From positions 4,664,501-4,728,500 of the forward strand of contig NZ_MEHJ01000001.1 in NCBI RefSeq assembly GCF_001746415.1: a DNA stretch of 64,000 nucleotides. Reading direction: 5' to 3'. Shown in pieces: positions 9,123 through 18,234 of this stretch. Each line of letters starts with the position of its first letter. Position 1 is the first letter of the stretch. The translations under genes were made by a program, and so were the position numbers. The notes beneath the pieces were generated by a model. The model saw nothing but the letters and a program-made list of their open reading frames with translations. It searched no databases and was not told the DNA's origin. The DNA comes from Streptomyces agglomeratus (lineage in GTDB: Bacteria; Actinomycetota; Actinomycetes; Streptomycetales; Streptomycetaceae).

Positions 9123-9797
9123 ATGGGCGTGCGGCTCATGGTGGTCGACGACCACCGCTTGCTCGCCGAGGCGCTCGCCTCGGCTCTCAAGCTGCGCGGG
9201 CACCGGGTGCTCGCGGCGGCCGCCCCGACCTCGGGGGCGGCGGAACTGGTCGTCAGCCGGGCGCCGGAGGTATGCCTGTTCGGTACGGCGAGCCCTGCCG
9301 GGCCGGGGGTTTTCGACCCGGTCGTCCGTATCAAGCGGGAACGGCCGCAGGTGGCCGTCGTCGTACTGGGCCCGGTGCCGAGCCCGCGCGGCATCGCCGC
9401 CGCCTTCGCCGCCGGGGCGTCCGGGTACGTACGCCACGACGAACGCATCGAGGGTGTCGAGCGCGCCATGGTGAAGGCTCGCGCGGGGGAGGCGGCGGTG
9501 TCGCCGCAGCTGTTGCAGGGCGCGTTCGCGGAGTTGCTGAACCCGGCGGCGCAGCCCGACGACGAGGGACAGCGGCTGCTCCAGATGCTGACGCCGCGTG
9601 AGGTCGAGGTCCTGGTACGGGTCGCGGACGGCGAGGACACCCGGCTGATCGCGGCCGGCATGGGCATCGCGCCGAGCACCGCCCGTACGCACGTCCAGCG
9701 GGTCCTGATGAAGCTGGGCGTCGGCTCCCGCCTGGAGGCGGCGGCCCTGGCGGCCCGCACGGGACTGCTGGACCGCGCGGCCCCGGACACCAGCTGA
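9123..9797 (+). CDS. NarL/LuxR-type response regulator with a degenerate receiver
   Basis: 224-residue DNA-binding regulator. The receiver begins with the usual acidic pair (VVDDH, residues 7-11), but the phosphoacceptor position reads EVCLFG, with Gly54 where Asp is expected. The conserved lysine region reads GYVRHDE instead of a lysine form. It therefore probably works without phosphorylation. The C-terminal LuxR HTH is intact (LTPREVEVLVRVADG, STARTHVQRVLMKLGV). ATG 9123 follows a G-run ribosome-binding site (TATGGGGG) after nine bases. A paralogue with an intact Asp lies at 15974. No kinase gene is adjacent. Confidence 0.88.
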   Translation: MGVRLMVVDDHRLLAEALASALKLRGHRVLAAAAPTSGAAELVVSRAPEVCLFGTASPAGPGVFDPVVRIKRERPQVAVVVLGPVPSPRGIAAAFAAGASGYVRHDERIEGVERAMVKARAGEAAVSPQLLQGAFAELLNPAAQPDDEGQRLLQMLTPREVEVLVRVADGEDTRLIAAGMGIAPSTARTHVQRVLMKLGVGSRLEAAALAARTGLLDRAAPDTS

Positions 9798-9805
9798 CCG
9801 GGGGC

Positions 9806-9841
9806 GGGCCGAACGGCGCCGCAAGCGGCGGCGTTCGGCCC
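9806..9841. terminator. Bidirectional terminator between convergent genes
   Basis: GGGCCGAACGGCGCCGC pairs with GCGGCGGCGTTCGGCCC, two mismatches, short AAG-type loop. It separates the response regulator from the minus-strand membrane gene. Confidence 0.75.
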
Positions 9842-9873
9842 GTCCGGCGTTGGTGGACCCGCCCGCAGGGCGT

Positions 9874-10155
9874 CTACTCGGCAGGTTCGGGCGCCGCCGG
9901 CGGAGCCAGTGGCCGCAGTTTCAGCCAGATCAGGAAGAACAGGCCGAGCGCCAGCATCGCCAGCCCCGTCCACAGGTTGATGTTGATGCCCTGGGCCTTC
10001 TTCAGGTCCGCGTCGGACGCGGTGATTCCGGCGATCGTGACGATCACGCCGTAGACGGCGAACAGGCCGCCGATGATGCGCCGGATGTCGAACAGGCGGG
10101 CCGCCGTGGCGGACTTGCGCTCCAGCTCGGAGACTTCGTGGTGCAGCTCGGACAT
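9874..10155 (-). CDS. Small two-helix membrane protein linked to a sodium/solute symporter
   Basis: 93-residue protein with a charged N-terminus (ELHHEVSELERK), two hydrophobic segments (about residues 28-46 and 62-80) and a proline/acidic tail. It starts 22 bases after the stop of the symporter gene and is read from the same transcript, so it is probably an accessory subunit. Small partner proteins next to SSS transporters are common (compare the symporter/DUF485 pair at 42902-44925), but this one is not clearly a DUF485 member. The catalytic role, if any, is unknown. Confidence 0.75.
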   Translation of the reverse strand: MSELHHEVSELERKSATAARLFDIRRIIGGLFAVYGVIVTIAGITASDADLKKAQGININLWTGLAMLALGLFFLIWLKLRPLAPPAAPEPAE

Positions 10156-10177
10156 GGTGTCGGCCTCCGGTCGGAAG

Positions 10178-11848
10178 TCAGAAGGAGTACGGGACGTAGC
10201 ACAGGGCGGCGATGACGATCGCGCCCCAGCCGAGCAGCGCGGGCTTGCGGTACCAGGCGTCGTCGCCCTCGCCGGGCGGCTCCTCCAGCCCCGGGGAGCG
10301 GGTTCCGTACACGAGGCCCGCCAGCTCCGCCTCCGGCTTCGGCGCGGTGAAGAGGGTGACGACGACCATGACGACGGCGCCCGCGACGAAACCGACGATC
10401 GCGGAGACGAAGTTGGCGCCCTGGTCGGTCGGGATGTCGACGATCCCCTGCTTGTAGATCCAGAAGTAGTTGATCATCGCGGCGCCGGTGCCCGCGACCA
10501 GGCCCCAGACTCCGGACTTCATCGACGCCCGCTTCCAGAACATGCCGATGATGAAGACCACGAACATCGGGACGTTGAAGAAGGAGAAGAGCGTCTGGAG
10601 GTAGCTCATGATGTTGGAGAAGCTGGAGGCGATGAAGGCCGTGCCGATGGAGGCCAGCACGCCGATCGCCGTGATCAGCCGGCCGAAGCGCAGGTAGTAC
10701 GCGTCGTCGCGGCCGGGCCTCACGTACTTCGCCCAGATGTCGCTGGTGAACACGGTGTTGAACGACGACACGTTCGCCGCCATGCCCGCCATGAACGCGG
10801 CCAGCAGACCGGTCACCGCGATGCCCAGCACACCGTTCGGCAGCAGCTCCTGCATGAGCAGCGGTATCGCGTCGTTGTACGTCAGGTCCGATCCGGCGGT
10901 GCCTATCTTCGGCACGAGCACGGCGGCGACCAGGCCGGGGATCATCACCAGGAACACGATGAAGATCTTGGGGAACGCGGCGATCAGCGGGGTGCGCCTG
11001 GCGGCGGACAGGTTCTTCGCCGACAGGGCGCGCTGGACCTCGGCGAAGTTGGTCGTCCAGTAACCGAAGGACAGCACGAAGCCGAGCCCGAGGATGATCG
11101 TCAGCCAGTTCGCGCCGAGCGGGTTGGCGTCGCCGATGCCCGTGCCGCCCCAGGCGGTGAGGAAGTCGCCGCCGTGGCTCTGCTCCAGCGAGCCGGTCAG
11201 GCCGTCCCAGCCGCCGACCCGCTTCAGGCCGAGGATCGTGAGCGGGATGAGGGCCGCGAGGATCACGAAGAACTGGAGCACCTCGTTGTAGACCGCCGAG
11301 GAGAGGCCGCCGACCGTGATGTACGCGAGGACGAAGAAGCCGGCCACGACGATCGACACCCACTGAGGCCAGCCGAGCAGCGCCTCCACGACGATCGACA
11401 GCGCGTAGAGGTTCACGCCCGCGATGAGGATGGCGGCGAAGGCGAAGAGGACCGAGCTCAGCAGGTGCGCCGACTTGTCGAAGCGCTGGAGCAGGAACTC
11501 GGGGACCGAGCGGACCTTCGAGCCGTAGTAGAAGGGCATCATCACCAGGCCGAGGAAGACCATGGCGGGGATGGCGCCGATCCAGTACCAGTGGACGACC
11601 GCCACGCCGTACTGCGCGCCGGTGGCGGCCATGCCGAGTATCTCGGTGGCGCCGAGGTTGGCGGCGACGAACGCCAGACCGGTGACCCAGGCCGGCAGGG
11701 ACCGGCCCGAGAGGAAGAAGTCGAGGCTGGTCTTCACGCTGGCCCGGGCCGCGAAGCCGATGCCGAGGACCACGGCGAAGTAGATCGCCAGAATCGTGTA
11801 GTCGAGCCCGTTGGTGGGGAGCCGTAGCCCTTCGGCCAGGTAGTGCAT
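10178..11848 (-). CDS. Sodium/solute symporter (SSS family), probably sugar-type
   Basis: About 556 residues and 13-14 hydrophobic segments, with SSS-family features: DYTILAIYF in the first helix, the SGRSLP loop, GLAFVAANLGATEILG and YGSKVRSVPEFLL. The family couples uptake of sugars or other small solutes to sodium entry. It is divergent from galTEK across about 200 bases, suggesting uptake of galactose or a galactoside, but that is inference from position. The start is uncertain: an in-frame GTG at 11878 adds ten residues. ATG 11848 is preferred because AGG lies at suitable spacing and the family N-terminus (MHYLAEGLRLP) begins there. Confidence 0.88.
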   Translation of the reverse strand: MHYLAEGLRLPTNGLDYTILAIYFAVVLGIGFAARASVKTSLDFFLSGRSLPAWVTGLAFVAANLGATEILGMAATGAQYGVAVVHWYWIGAIPAMVFLGLVMMPFYYGSKVRSVPEFLLQRFDKSAHLLSSVLFAFAAILIAGVNLYALSIVVEALLGWPQWVSIVVAGFFVLAYITVGGLSSAVYNEVLQFFVILAALIPLTILGLKRVGGWDGLTGSLEQSHGGDFLTAWGGTGIGDANPLGANWLTIILGLGFVLSFGYWTTNFAEVQRALSAKNLSAARRTPLIAAFPKIFIVFLVMIPGLVAAVLVPKIGTAGSDLTYNDAIPLLMQELLPNGVLGIAVTGLLAAFMAGMAANVSSFNTVFTSDIWAKYVRPGRDDAYYLRFGRLITAIGVLASIGTAFIASSFSNIMSYLQTLFSFFNVPMFVVFIIGMFWKRASMKSGVWGLVAGTGAAMINYFWIYKQGIVDIPTDQGANFVSAIVGFVAGAVVMVVVTLFTAPKPEAELAGLVYGTRSPGLEEPPGEGDDAWYRKPALLGWGAIVIAALCYVPYSF

Positions 11849-11925
11849 GGAGACCTGCTTCGTCTTCGTCGAGGACACGGACCGAGACGGAACCTACGCC
11901 TCCGGGTGGCGAAACTGAATACTTC

Positions 11926-12021
11926 TGTTGGTGTTCTTTGTTGGATTGTGATGGGACGGCCCCGTGTGAGCCGTTGACTGCCCTGTGTGTTCGTGGTTAG
12001 TTGTGTTTGATTGTGTTGGAT
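11926..12021. promoter_or_regulatory. Repeat-rich gal control region
   Basis: Unusually T/G-rich intergenic DNA between the divergent symporter and galT. TGTTGG occurs three times (11926, 11939, 12014), the last two extended to TGTTGGAT; TGTGAT occurs at 11947 and TTGTG recurs at 12001 and 12011. The Streptomyces galP1 promoter is known to be galactose-inducible and glucose-sensitive through a complex operator of short repeats. These repeats sit in the equivalent place, but the match is by position and style only. Confidence 0.55.
11974..12003 (+). promoter_or_regulatory. Candidate galT promoter
   Basis: TTGACT (11974-11979) and TAGTTG (11998-12003) with an 18-base spacer form a vegetative-type promoter 41 bases before the galT start. 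Confidence 0.5.
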
Positions 12022-12043
12022 AGAGGTGATGAGGAGCCTTCGT

Positions 12044-13090
12044 GTGAAGAAGACACCGACGCGGCTGGCCGACGGCCGCGAGCTGCTCTACTACGACTCC
12101 CGCGACGACGCCGTACGCGACGCCGTGGACCCGCGCCCCCTCGAACCGGTCGCCACCACCTCGCAGATCCGCCGCGACCCGCTCCTCGGCGACCGTGTCG
12201 CCATCGCCTCGCACCGCCAGGCCCGCACCTACCACCCGCCCGCCGACCAGTGCCCGCTGTGCCCGTCGCGCGACGGGCGGCACAGCGAGATCCCGGCCGC
12301 CGACTACGAGGTGGCCGTCTTCGAGAACCGCTTCCCGTCACTGGCCGGGGACGCCGGACGCTGTGAGGTCGTGTGCTTCACCTCCGACCACGACGCGTCC
12401 TTCGCCGACCTCACCGAGGAACGGGCCGGTCTCGTCCTGGACGCGTGGACCGACAGGACGGCCGAGCTGGCCGGGCTGCCGGGGGTCCGACAGGTGTTCT
12501 GTTTTGAGAACCGGGGTGCGGAGATCGGCGTGACCCTCGGCCACCCGCACGGCCAGATCTACGCCTACCCCTTCGTCACCCCCCGCACGGCCCAGATGCT
12601 GCGCTCCGTGGCCGCGCACCGGGCGGAGACCGGCCGCAACCTCTTCGACGACGTCGTGGCAAGGGAGCGCGCCGAGGGCACCCGCGTGGTGCTGGAGGGC
12701 GAGCACTGGGTGGCCTTCGTGCCGTACGCCGCTCACTGGCCGTACGAGGTGCACCTCTACCCGAAGCGGCGCGTGCCCGACCTGCGCGGGCTCGACGACG
12801 ACGCGCGCACAGAGTTCCCACAGCTCTATCTGGAACTGTTGCGCAGGTTCGACCGGATCTTCGGTCCCGGTGAGCCACCGACGCCGTACATCTCCGCCTG
12901 GCACCAGGCCCCGTTCGGCCCGGCCGATTTCGCACCCGAGTTCGGGCTCCACCTCGAGCTTTTCACCATCCGACGCACTTCGGGCAAGCTGAAGTTTCTC
13001 GCGGGTTCCGAATCCGGCATGAATGTGTTCATCAACGATGTGCCGCCGGAGACCGCGGCAGCGCGACTGCGAGAGGTAGCGAGCGAGTGA
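12044..13090 (+). CDS. galT: Galactose-1-phosphate uridylyltransferase
   Basis: Leloir-pathway enzyme that exchanges UMP between UDP-glucose and galactose-1-phosphate. The 348-residue translation has the zinc-ligand CPLCP motif, the VFENRFPSL segment and the active-site [12 protein letters not shown] motif (HPH with the nucleotide-accepting histidine). GTG 12044 is chosen because GAGGAG lies seven bases upstream; starts further 5' lack a ribosome-binding site. First gene of galTEK; its stop overlaps the galE GTG. Confidence 0.96.
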   Translation: MKKTPTRLADGRELLYYDSRDDAVRDAVDPRPLEPVATTSQIRRDPLLGDRVAIASHRQARTYHPPADQCPLCPSRDGRHSEIPAADYEVAVFENRFPSLAGDAGRCEVVCFTSDHDASFADLTEERAGLVLDAWTDRTAELAGLPGVRQVFCFENRGAEIGVTLGHPHGQIYAYPFVTPRTAQMLRSVAAHRAETGRNLFDDVVARERAEGTRVVLEGEHWVAFVPYAAHWPYEVHLYPKRRVPDLRGLDDDARTEFPQLYLELLRRFDRIFGPGEPPTPYISAWHQAPFGPADFAPEFGLHLELFTIRRTSGKLKFLAGSESGMNVFINDVPPETAAARLREVASE

Positions 13091-14058
13091 GCCAGCACAA
13101 GTACTTGGTCACGGGCGGCGCGGGATACGTGGGCAGCGTGGTCGCGGCCCACCTCCTGGAGGCCGGCCACGAGGTGACCGTCCTCGACGACCTCTCCACC
13201 GGCTTCCGCGAGGGCGTCCCGGCCGGCGCCGCGTTCATCGAGGGCCGCATCCAGGACGCCGCGCGGTGGCTGGACGCCTCGTACGACGGCGTCCTGCACT
13301 TCGCCGCGTTCTCGCAGGTCGGCGAGTCCGTCGTCGACCCCGAGAAGTACTGGACGAACAACGTCGGCGGGACGATGGCGCTGCTCGCCGCGATGCGCGA
13401 CGCAGGCGTCCGCAAGCTGGTCTTCTCCTCGACGGCCGCGACGTACGGGGAGCCCCTGTCCACGCCGATCACCGAGGCCGCGCCGACCGCGCCCACCAGT
13501 CCGTACGGCGCCTCCAAGCTGGCCGTCGACCACATGATCGGCGGCGAGAGCGCCGCCCACGGCCTCGCGGCCGTCTCGCTGCGCTACTTCAACGTCGCGG
13601 GCGCCTACGGGAACTGCGGCGAGCGCCACGACCCCGAGTCCCACCTCATCCCCCTCGTCCTCCAGGTGGCGCAGGGCCGGCGCGAGTCGATCGCGGTGTA
13701 CGGCGACGACTACCCGACCCCCGACGGCACCTGTGTCCGCGACTACATCCACGTCGCCGACCTGGCCGAGGCGCACCTGCTGGCCCTGGACGCGGCCGAG
13801 CCGGGGAACCACCTGATCTGCAACCTCGGCAACGGCAACGGCTTCTCGGTCCGCGAGGTCGTGGAGACCGTACGCAAGGTCACCGGGCATCCCGTCCCCG
13901 AGACCCCGGCGCCGCGCCGGGCCGGCGACCCCGCCGTGCTCGTCGCGTCCGCCGACACGGCGCGCGAGAAGCTCGGCTGGAAGCCGTCCCGCGCGGACCT
14001 CGCGGGCATCGTCGCGGACGCGTGGGCGTTCGCCCGCCGTGCGGAGCGGGACGCATGA
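13087..14058 (+). CDS. galE: UDP-glucose 4-epimerase
   Basis: Interconverts UDP-galactose and UDP-glucose with bound NAD. The 323-residue short-chain dehydrogenase fold has the N-terminal [10 protein letters not shown] nucleotide loop, a catalytic serine region ([11 protein letters not shown]) and the YGASK catalytic tyrosine/lysine motif. The GTG start overlaps the galT stop (GTGA) and its own stop overlaps the galK start (ATGA), so all three gal genes are translationally coupled. Confidence 0.96.
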   Translation: MSQHKYLVTGGAGYVGSVVAAHLLEAGHEVTVLDDLSTGFREGVPAGAAFIEGRIQDAARWLDASYDGVLHFAAFSQVGESVVDPEKYWTNNVGGTMALLAAMRDAGVRKLVFSSTAATYGEPLSTPITEAAPTAPTSPYGASKLAVDHMIGGESAAHGLAAVSLRYFNVAGAYGNCGERHDPESHLIPLVLQVAQGRRESIAVYGDDYPTPDGTCVRDYIHVADLAEAHLLALDAAEPGNHLICNLGNGNGFSVREVVETVRKVTGHPVPETPAPRRAGDPAVLVASADTAREKLGWKPSRADLAGIVADAWAFARRAERDA

Positions 14059-15218
14059 CAGAGCCAGTCGCCGCGGCCGTCGCGCGGGCGTTCACCGACC
14101 TGTACGGCGCCGGGCCCGACGGGGCCTGGGCGGCGCCCGGCCGGGTCAACCTCATCGGCGAGTACACCGACTTCAACGACGGCTTCGTGATGCCGCTCGC
14201 CCTGCCGCACACGGCGGTCGCCGCCGTCGCGCGCCGCGACGACGGCGTACTGCGGCTGCACTCGGCGGACGTCGACGGCGGCATCGTCCAGCTGCGCGCG
14301 GACGAGCTCGCTCCGCCGCTCGCCGGCGGCAGCTGGGCGGCGTACCCGGCGGGTGTGGTGTGGGCGCTGCGGGAAGCGGGCCACGCCGTCGGCGGCGCCG
14401 ACATCCATCTGACGTCGACGGTGCCGACGGGCGCGGGCCTCTCGTCGTCCGCCGCGCTGGAGGTGGTCACGGCGCTGGCCCTGAACGACCTCTACGAGCT
14501 GGGGCTTTCCCCGTCCTGGCTGGCGGTGGTCGCCCAGCGCGCCGAGAACGCCTTCGTCGGGGTTCCCTGCGGGATCATGGACCAGACGGCGGCGGCCTGC
14601 TGTACGGAGGGCCACGCGCTGCACCTGGACACCCGCGACCTGTCGAGCCGTCAGGTCCCCTTCGACCTGGCCGCCCACGGCCTCGAACTCCTGGTCGTGG
14701 ACACGCGCGTCAAGCACGCGCTGGGCGACGGGGCGTACGCGGAACGCCGGGAGGGGTGCGAGGCGGGAGCGCGCGCGCTGGGTGTGGCGGCGCTGCGGGA
14801 CGTGCCGTACGCGGGGCTGGCGGAGGCGCTGGCGTCACTGGGCGACGAGCGGATACGCCGCTACGTACGCCACGTGGTGACCGAGGACCACCGCGTGGAG
14901 CGGGTGATCGCCCACCTGGACGCGGGCGACCCGCGCGCGGCGGGCCCGCTGCTGACCGAGGGCCACGCGTCGCTGCGCGACGACCTCCGCGTCTCGTGCG
15001 CCGAGCTGGACCTGGTGGTCGCGACCGCCCATGCGGCGGGGGCGCTGGGGGCCCGGATGACGGGGGGCGGCTTCGGAGGATCAGCGATCGTCCTGGCGGA
15101 GTCGTCGGCGTCGGACACGATCACGAAGTCGGTGACAGCCGCCTTCGACGCGGCGGGCCTGATGCCGCCCCGGGTCTTCCCGGCGGTTCCGTCGAGGGGC
15201 GCGCACCGCCTGGCGTGA
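14055..15218 (+). CDS. galK: Galactokinase
   Basis: GHMP kinase that phosphorylates galactose at C1. The 387-residue protein contains the galactokinase signature [17 protein letters not shown], the ATP-binding [12 protein letters not shown] loop and the C-terminal [12 protein letters not shown] motif. Last gene of the galTEK operon. Only 36 bases separate it from the convergent acetyltransferase gene. Confidence 0.96.
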   Translation: MTEPVAAAVARAFTDLYGAGPDGAWAAPGRVNLIGEYTDFNDGFVMPLALPHTAVAAVARRDDGVLRLHSADVDGGIVQLRADELAPPLAGGSWAAYPAGVVWALREAGHAVGGADIHLTSTVPTGAGLSSSAALEVVTALALNDLYELGLSPSWLAVVAQRAENAFVGVPCGIMDQTAAACCTEGHALHLDTRDLSSRQVPFDLAAHGLELLVVDTRVKHALGDGAYAERREGCEAGARALGVAALRDVPYAGLAEALASLGDERIRRYVRHVVTEDHRVERVIAHLDAGDPRAAGPLLTEGHASLRDDLRVSCAELDLVVATAHAAGALGARMTGGGFGGSAIVLAESSASDTITKSVTAAFDAAGLMPPRVFPAVPSRGAHRLA

Positions 15219-15254
15219 CGGCGGCCTGCCGGTCGCCGTCCGGGGCTGCTCCGC

Positions 15255-15701
15255 TCACTCCAGCCGCTTCGTGAGGATGAACTCCGTGACACCCGGCGGG
15301 TAGTCGTCGACGCGGCCGACGATCTCGTACCCCAGGCGCCGGTAGAACTCCGGCGCCTGGAAGTCCCACGTCTCCAGCCGCGCGTCCCCGCACCCGCGCT
15401 CCTCCCGGGCCGTCGTCTCGGCCCGTTTCAGCAGCCCGGACCCGAGACCGGCCCCCCGGTGCGCGTCCGCGACCCACAGCAGTCCCACGTGCAGCCAGTG
15501 GCCCCAGGTGAAACCGTCCAGCCCCGCGATCAGTTCACCGCTCTGCTCGTCCAACGCCCACACCTGAAGCGGAATTTCGTCATCCGCACGGCTGCCCCGC
15601 AGCGCGGCCATCGCCGGTGAGCGCCCCGCGTTCGCCGCTTCGAGCCGCTCGCCCAGCACGGTGCGTCGTTCTTTGTCGACTTCTGTCTCTATACGAAACA
15701 T
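15255..15701 (-). CDS. GNAT-family N-acetyltransferase
   Basis: About 148 residues with the GNAT acetyl-CoA loop (V.DAHRGAGLGSGLL) and the C-terminal APEFYRRLGYEIVG motif. The substrate is unknown. ATG 15701 is chosen because AAGGTG lies seven bases upstream; the frame stays open nine codons further but only to a weak TTG. Convergent with galK, divergent from the response regulator at 15974. Confidence 0.85.
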   Translation of the reverse strand: MFRIETEVDKERRTVLGERLEAANAGRSPAMAALRGSRADDEIPLQVWALDEQSGELIAGLDGFTWGHWLHVGLLWVADAHRGAGLGSGLLKRAETTAREERGCGDARLETWDFQAPEFYRRLGYEIVGRVDDYPPGVTEFILTKRLE

Positions 15702-15973
15702 GAGGCACACCTTAAACACCTCCGCCAATCAGTTCTGTGAATAACCTTCCGCTCCCCGCCCCCGCCCGTACGCTGAAGCAGAGCGCCGGTGGGGGCCGGT
15801 GCTCGATCAGGGGGCGAGACGGTCGGGTACGTCGCCCGGGGTGGGCGAGTGGTCGGTGCGCGGCGGCGGCCGTGCGGACGACCCGTCCCGTCCTCCGGGC
15901 GCCGTACCCGCACACGGTCCGCCTTCCCGGGGGTCCAGGGGGACGCCCCGGATCCACGCAGATGGGGGTGTCT

Positions 15974-16747
15974 GTGGTTCGCATCCGGGTACTGGTGGTG
16001 GACGATCACCGCATCTTCGCCGAGTCGCTCGCCGCGGCTCTGGCGGCCGAGCCCGACGTCGACGTGTGCGCGGCCGGCAGCGGCCCCGCCGCGCTGCGCT
16101 CGCTGGAGCGGGCGGCGGCGGAAGGCCGCAGGTTCGACGTCATGCTCGTCGACGCCGACCTCGGTGCCGCCGCCGCCCCGCCCGCCCGCGCCGTCCAGGT
16201 CCCCGGGCCGGGCGAGGACAGCCCGGTGGACGGCATCGCCCTGGTCGCGGGGGTCCGCTCGGGGCAGCTCGCCGTCCGTTCGGTCGTACTGGCCGAGCGG
16301 GACGACCCGCGCCGCGCCGCTCTCGCCCTCCAGGCGGGGGCCGCCGGCTGGGTCGCCAAGGACTGCTCGCTGCAACGCCTGCTGGCCGTCATCCGCGGCG
16401 TACTGCGCGACGAGACCCACCTGCCGCCCGCGCTGCTCACGGGGGTCCTGAGGGAGCTGACCGCCGCCCGCAAGCACCGCACCGACAGCGAGCGGCTCGT
16501 CGAGTCGCTGACCCCGCGCGAGCGCGAGGTGCTGCGGTGCATGGTGGCGGGGCTGGGCCGCAAGGCCGTGGCCGAGCGGCTCTTCCTGTCCCCGCACACC
16601 GTCCGTACACACATGCAGAACGTGCTGGGGAAACTCGGCGTGCACTCCACGCTCGCCGCCGTCGCGCTCGCGCGCCGCGCCGGAGTCGGCCCGGCGGACC
16701 TGGAACTAACCCGGGATGTTGTCGAACGGGGCGGTCAACTGGCGTAG
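15974..16747 (+). CDS. NarL/LuxR-type response regulator with an extended receiver loop
   Basis: About 257 residues. The receiver keeps the acidic pair (VVDDH), a phosphoacceptor Asp in DVMLVD and the lysine in WVAKDC. Between the phosphoacceptor strand and the next helix there is an insertion of about 25 residues rich in Ala, Pro and Gly. The C-terminal LuxR HTH is intact (LTPREREVLRCMVAG, SPHTVRTHMQNVLGKLGV). GTG 15974 is chosen by alignment with the paralogue at 9123 and a G-run upstream; ATG 15962 adds four residues. Its last 42 bases overlap the convergent MarR gene. Confidence 0.86.
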   Translation: MVRIRVLVVDDHRIFAESLAAALAAEPDVDVCAAGSGPAALRSLERAAAEGRRFDVMLVDADLGAAAAPPARAVQVPGPGEDSPVDGIALVAGVRSGQLAVRSVVLAERDDPRRAALALQAGAAGWVAKDCSLQRLLAVIRGVLRDETHLPPALLTGVLRELTAARKHRTDSERLVESLTPREREVLRCMVAGLGRKAVAERLFLSPHTVRTHMQNVLGKLGVHSTLAAVALARRAGVGPADLELTRDVVERGGQLA

Positions 16748-17203
16748 CAGCCCGGCCAGTTCGCCGCGCTGGGCGCGGGACAGCTCGCCCAGGATGGCGC
16801 GCTCCTGCGCGAGCAGCCCGGCGAGTGCCTGGTCGGCCCGGTCGCGCCCCTCGGCGGTGAGCCGCACGAGCACGCCGCGCCGGTCGCTGGGGTCGGGCAG
16901 CCGCTCGACGAGGCCCTTCTTGGCGAGCCGGTCGATGCGGTTGGTCATGGTGCCGGAGGTGACCAGCGTCTGCGTCAGCAGCTGGCCCGGCGAGAGCTGG
17001 TACGGATCGCCGGCGCGCCGCAGCGACGTCAGTACGTCGAATTCCCACGGCTCCAGCTGGTGCTCGGCGAAGGCGATCCGCCGGGCGCGGTCGAGGTGGC
17101 GGGCGAGCCTGGAGACACGGCTGAGGACCTCGAGTGGTTCCACGTCGAGGTCGGGGCGCTCGCGGCGCCATGCAGCGACCAGTCGGTCGACCTCGTCCTC
17201 CAT
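16706..17203 (-). CDS. MarR-family transcriptional regulator
   Basis: 165-residue winged-helix regulator. The core SPGQLLTQTLVTSGTMTNRIDRL is the recognition helix region, followed by the DRRGVLVRLTAEG wing typical of MarR proteins. It is divergent from the methyltransferase gene at 17292, with two palindromes between them, so it probably represses both. Its 3' end overlaps the convergent response regulator by 42 bases. Confidence 0.92.
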   Translation of the reverse strand: MEDEVDRLVAAWRRERPDLDVEPLEVLSRVSRLARHLDRARRIAFAEHQLEPWEFDVLTSLRRAGDPYQLSPGQLLTQTLVTSGTMTNRIDRLAKKGLVERLPDPSDRRGVLVRLTAEGRDRADQALAGLLAQERAILGELSRAQRGELAGLLRQLTAPFDNIPG

Positions 17204-17224
17204 GTCGATCAGTGTAGTTGGTCT

Positions 17225-17267
17225 GTCGACATGAAGTCTCTTGGCGTCAAGTGTCTTGACATCAAGA
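17225..17267. promoter_or_regulatory. Tandem palindromic operators for the MarR regulator
   Basis: CTTGGCGTCAAG (17240-17251) and CTTGACATCAAG (17255-17266) are near-palindromes 15 bases apart, the second flanked to give TCTTGACATCAAGA. A weaker third copy (GTCGACATGAAG, 17225-17236) keeps the same 15-base phase. Their place between the divergent MarR and methyltransferase starts fits autoregulation. Confidence 0.7.
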
Positions 17268-17291
17268 TACTGGCGCGCGAGGCTGCCGCAC

Positions 17292-18095
17292 ATGACCGTA
17301 CGACCCGTCTGGGACCCCCAGCAGTACCTCCGGCACTCCGGCCACCGCACCCGGCCCTTCCTCGACCTCCTCGCCCGCGTCGACCTCCCCGCCCCCGCCC
17401 GCATCGCCGACCTCGGCTGCGGCGCGGGCAACGTCACGGCGCTGCTCGCGGAGCGCTGGCCCGACGCCCGTGTCACCGGGTACGACAATTCCCCGCAGAT
17501 GCTGGAGCGGGCCCGGCGGTACGCCGGGCCGCGCCTCGACTTCGCCCACGCCGACGCCGCCACCTGGGCGCCCGGGAAGGCGGCATACGACCTGATCGTC
17601 TCGAACGCCCTGCTCCAGTGGGTCCCCGACCACGCGAGCCGTTTCCCGGTCTGGCTGGACGCCCTCACGCCCGGCGGCGTCCTCGCCTTCCAGGTTCCGG
17701 GCAACTTCTCGGCCCCCAGTCACACCCTCCTGGCGGCCCTGCGCGACTCCGCGCGCTGGCGGGCGCGCCTGGGCGGTGCGGGGGAGCGCGCCGGGGCGGT
17801 GCTCGAACCCCGGGAGTATCTGACCCGCCTCGCCGCGCTGGGCTGCGACGCCGACGTGTGGGAGACGACGTACCTTCAGGTCCTCCACGGCGAGGACCCG
17901 GTCCTGGACTGGGTGAAGGGCACCGCCCTGCGTCCGGTCCTGACGGCCCTGGCGGGCGACCCCGAGGCGAGTGCCGCCTTTGTCGCGGAGTGCGCCGAGG
18001 CGCTGCGCGACGCCTATCCGGCAGGCCCGCACGGCACGGTCTTTCCCTTCCGGCGGGTCTTCGCCGTCGCGAGGAAGGCGTCCGTGCCGAGCTGA
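17292..18095 (+). CDS. tam: Trans-aconitate 2-methyltransferase-like SAM methyltransferase
   Basis: 267-residue class I methyltransferase. Motif I is IADLGCGAGNVT, followed by the acidic VTGYDNSPQML strand and SNALLQWVPDH, matching Tam proteins that methylate trans-aconitate and relieve aconitase inhibition. It also keeps the N-terminal WDPQQYL and the C-terminal TVFPFRRVFAVA. ATG 17292 begins the conserved N-terminus. It probably responds to the divergent MarR regulator. Confidence 0.88.
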   Translation: MTVRPVWDPQQYLRHSGHRTRPFLDLLARVDLPAPARIADLGCGAGNVTALLAERWPDARVTGYDNSPQMLERARRYAGPRLDFAHADAATWAPGKAAYDLIVSNALLQWVPDHASRFPVWLDALTPGGVLAFQVPGNFSAPSHTLLAALRDSARWRARLGGAGERAGAVLEPREYLTRLAALGCDADVWETTYLQVLHGEDPVLDWVKGTALRPVLTALAGDPEASAAFVAECAEALRDAYPAGPHGTVFPFRRVFAVARKASVPS

Positions 18096-18125
18096 CCGGT
18101 GGTCAGGCGGAAACTGTTCTGTCGT

Positions 18126-18185
18126 CAACCAAAGGGGTCATTTCCGCGCCGACCTGGGGCGTTTTCTCTCATTTGCAACCAAATG
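18126..18185. promoter_or_regulatory. Repeats upstream of the peptide cassette
   Basis: CAACCAAA occurs at 18126-18133 and again at 18176-18183, exactly 50 bases (about five helical turns) apart. The second copy lies within the inverted repeat CATTT-GCAACC-AAATG (18170-18185). TATGTA at 18191 could be a -10 element. This is the only AT-richer stretch before the cassette and is a plausible control site; no regulator gene is adjacent in the same orientation. Confidence 0.35.
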
Positions 18186-18234
18186 GCGCCTATGTAACGC
18201 TGGTTGTTCAGCCGCAATACGAGGAGATGGTTCC

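Noticed and set aside
9107..9601. Alternative plus-strand frame starting ATGGGGGTTTCT over the response regulator
   Set aside because: The G-run is the ribosome-binding site of the true gene. This frame loses the receiver and HTH motifs.
11894..12283. Minus-strand frame opposite the start of galT
   Set aside because: Overlaps the gal control region and galT, and has no recognisable domain.
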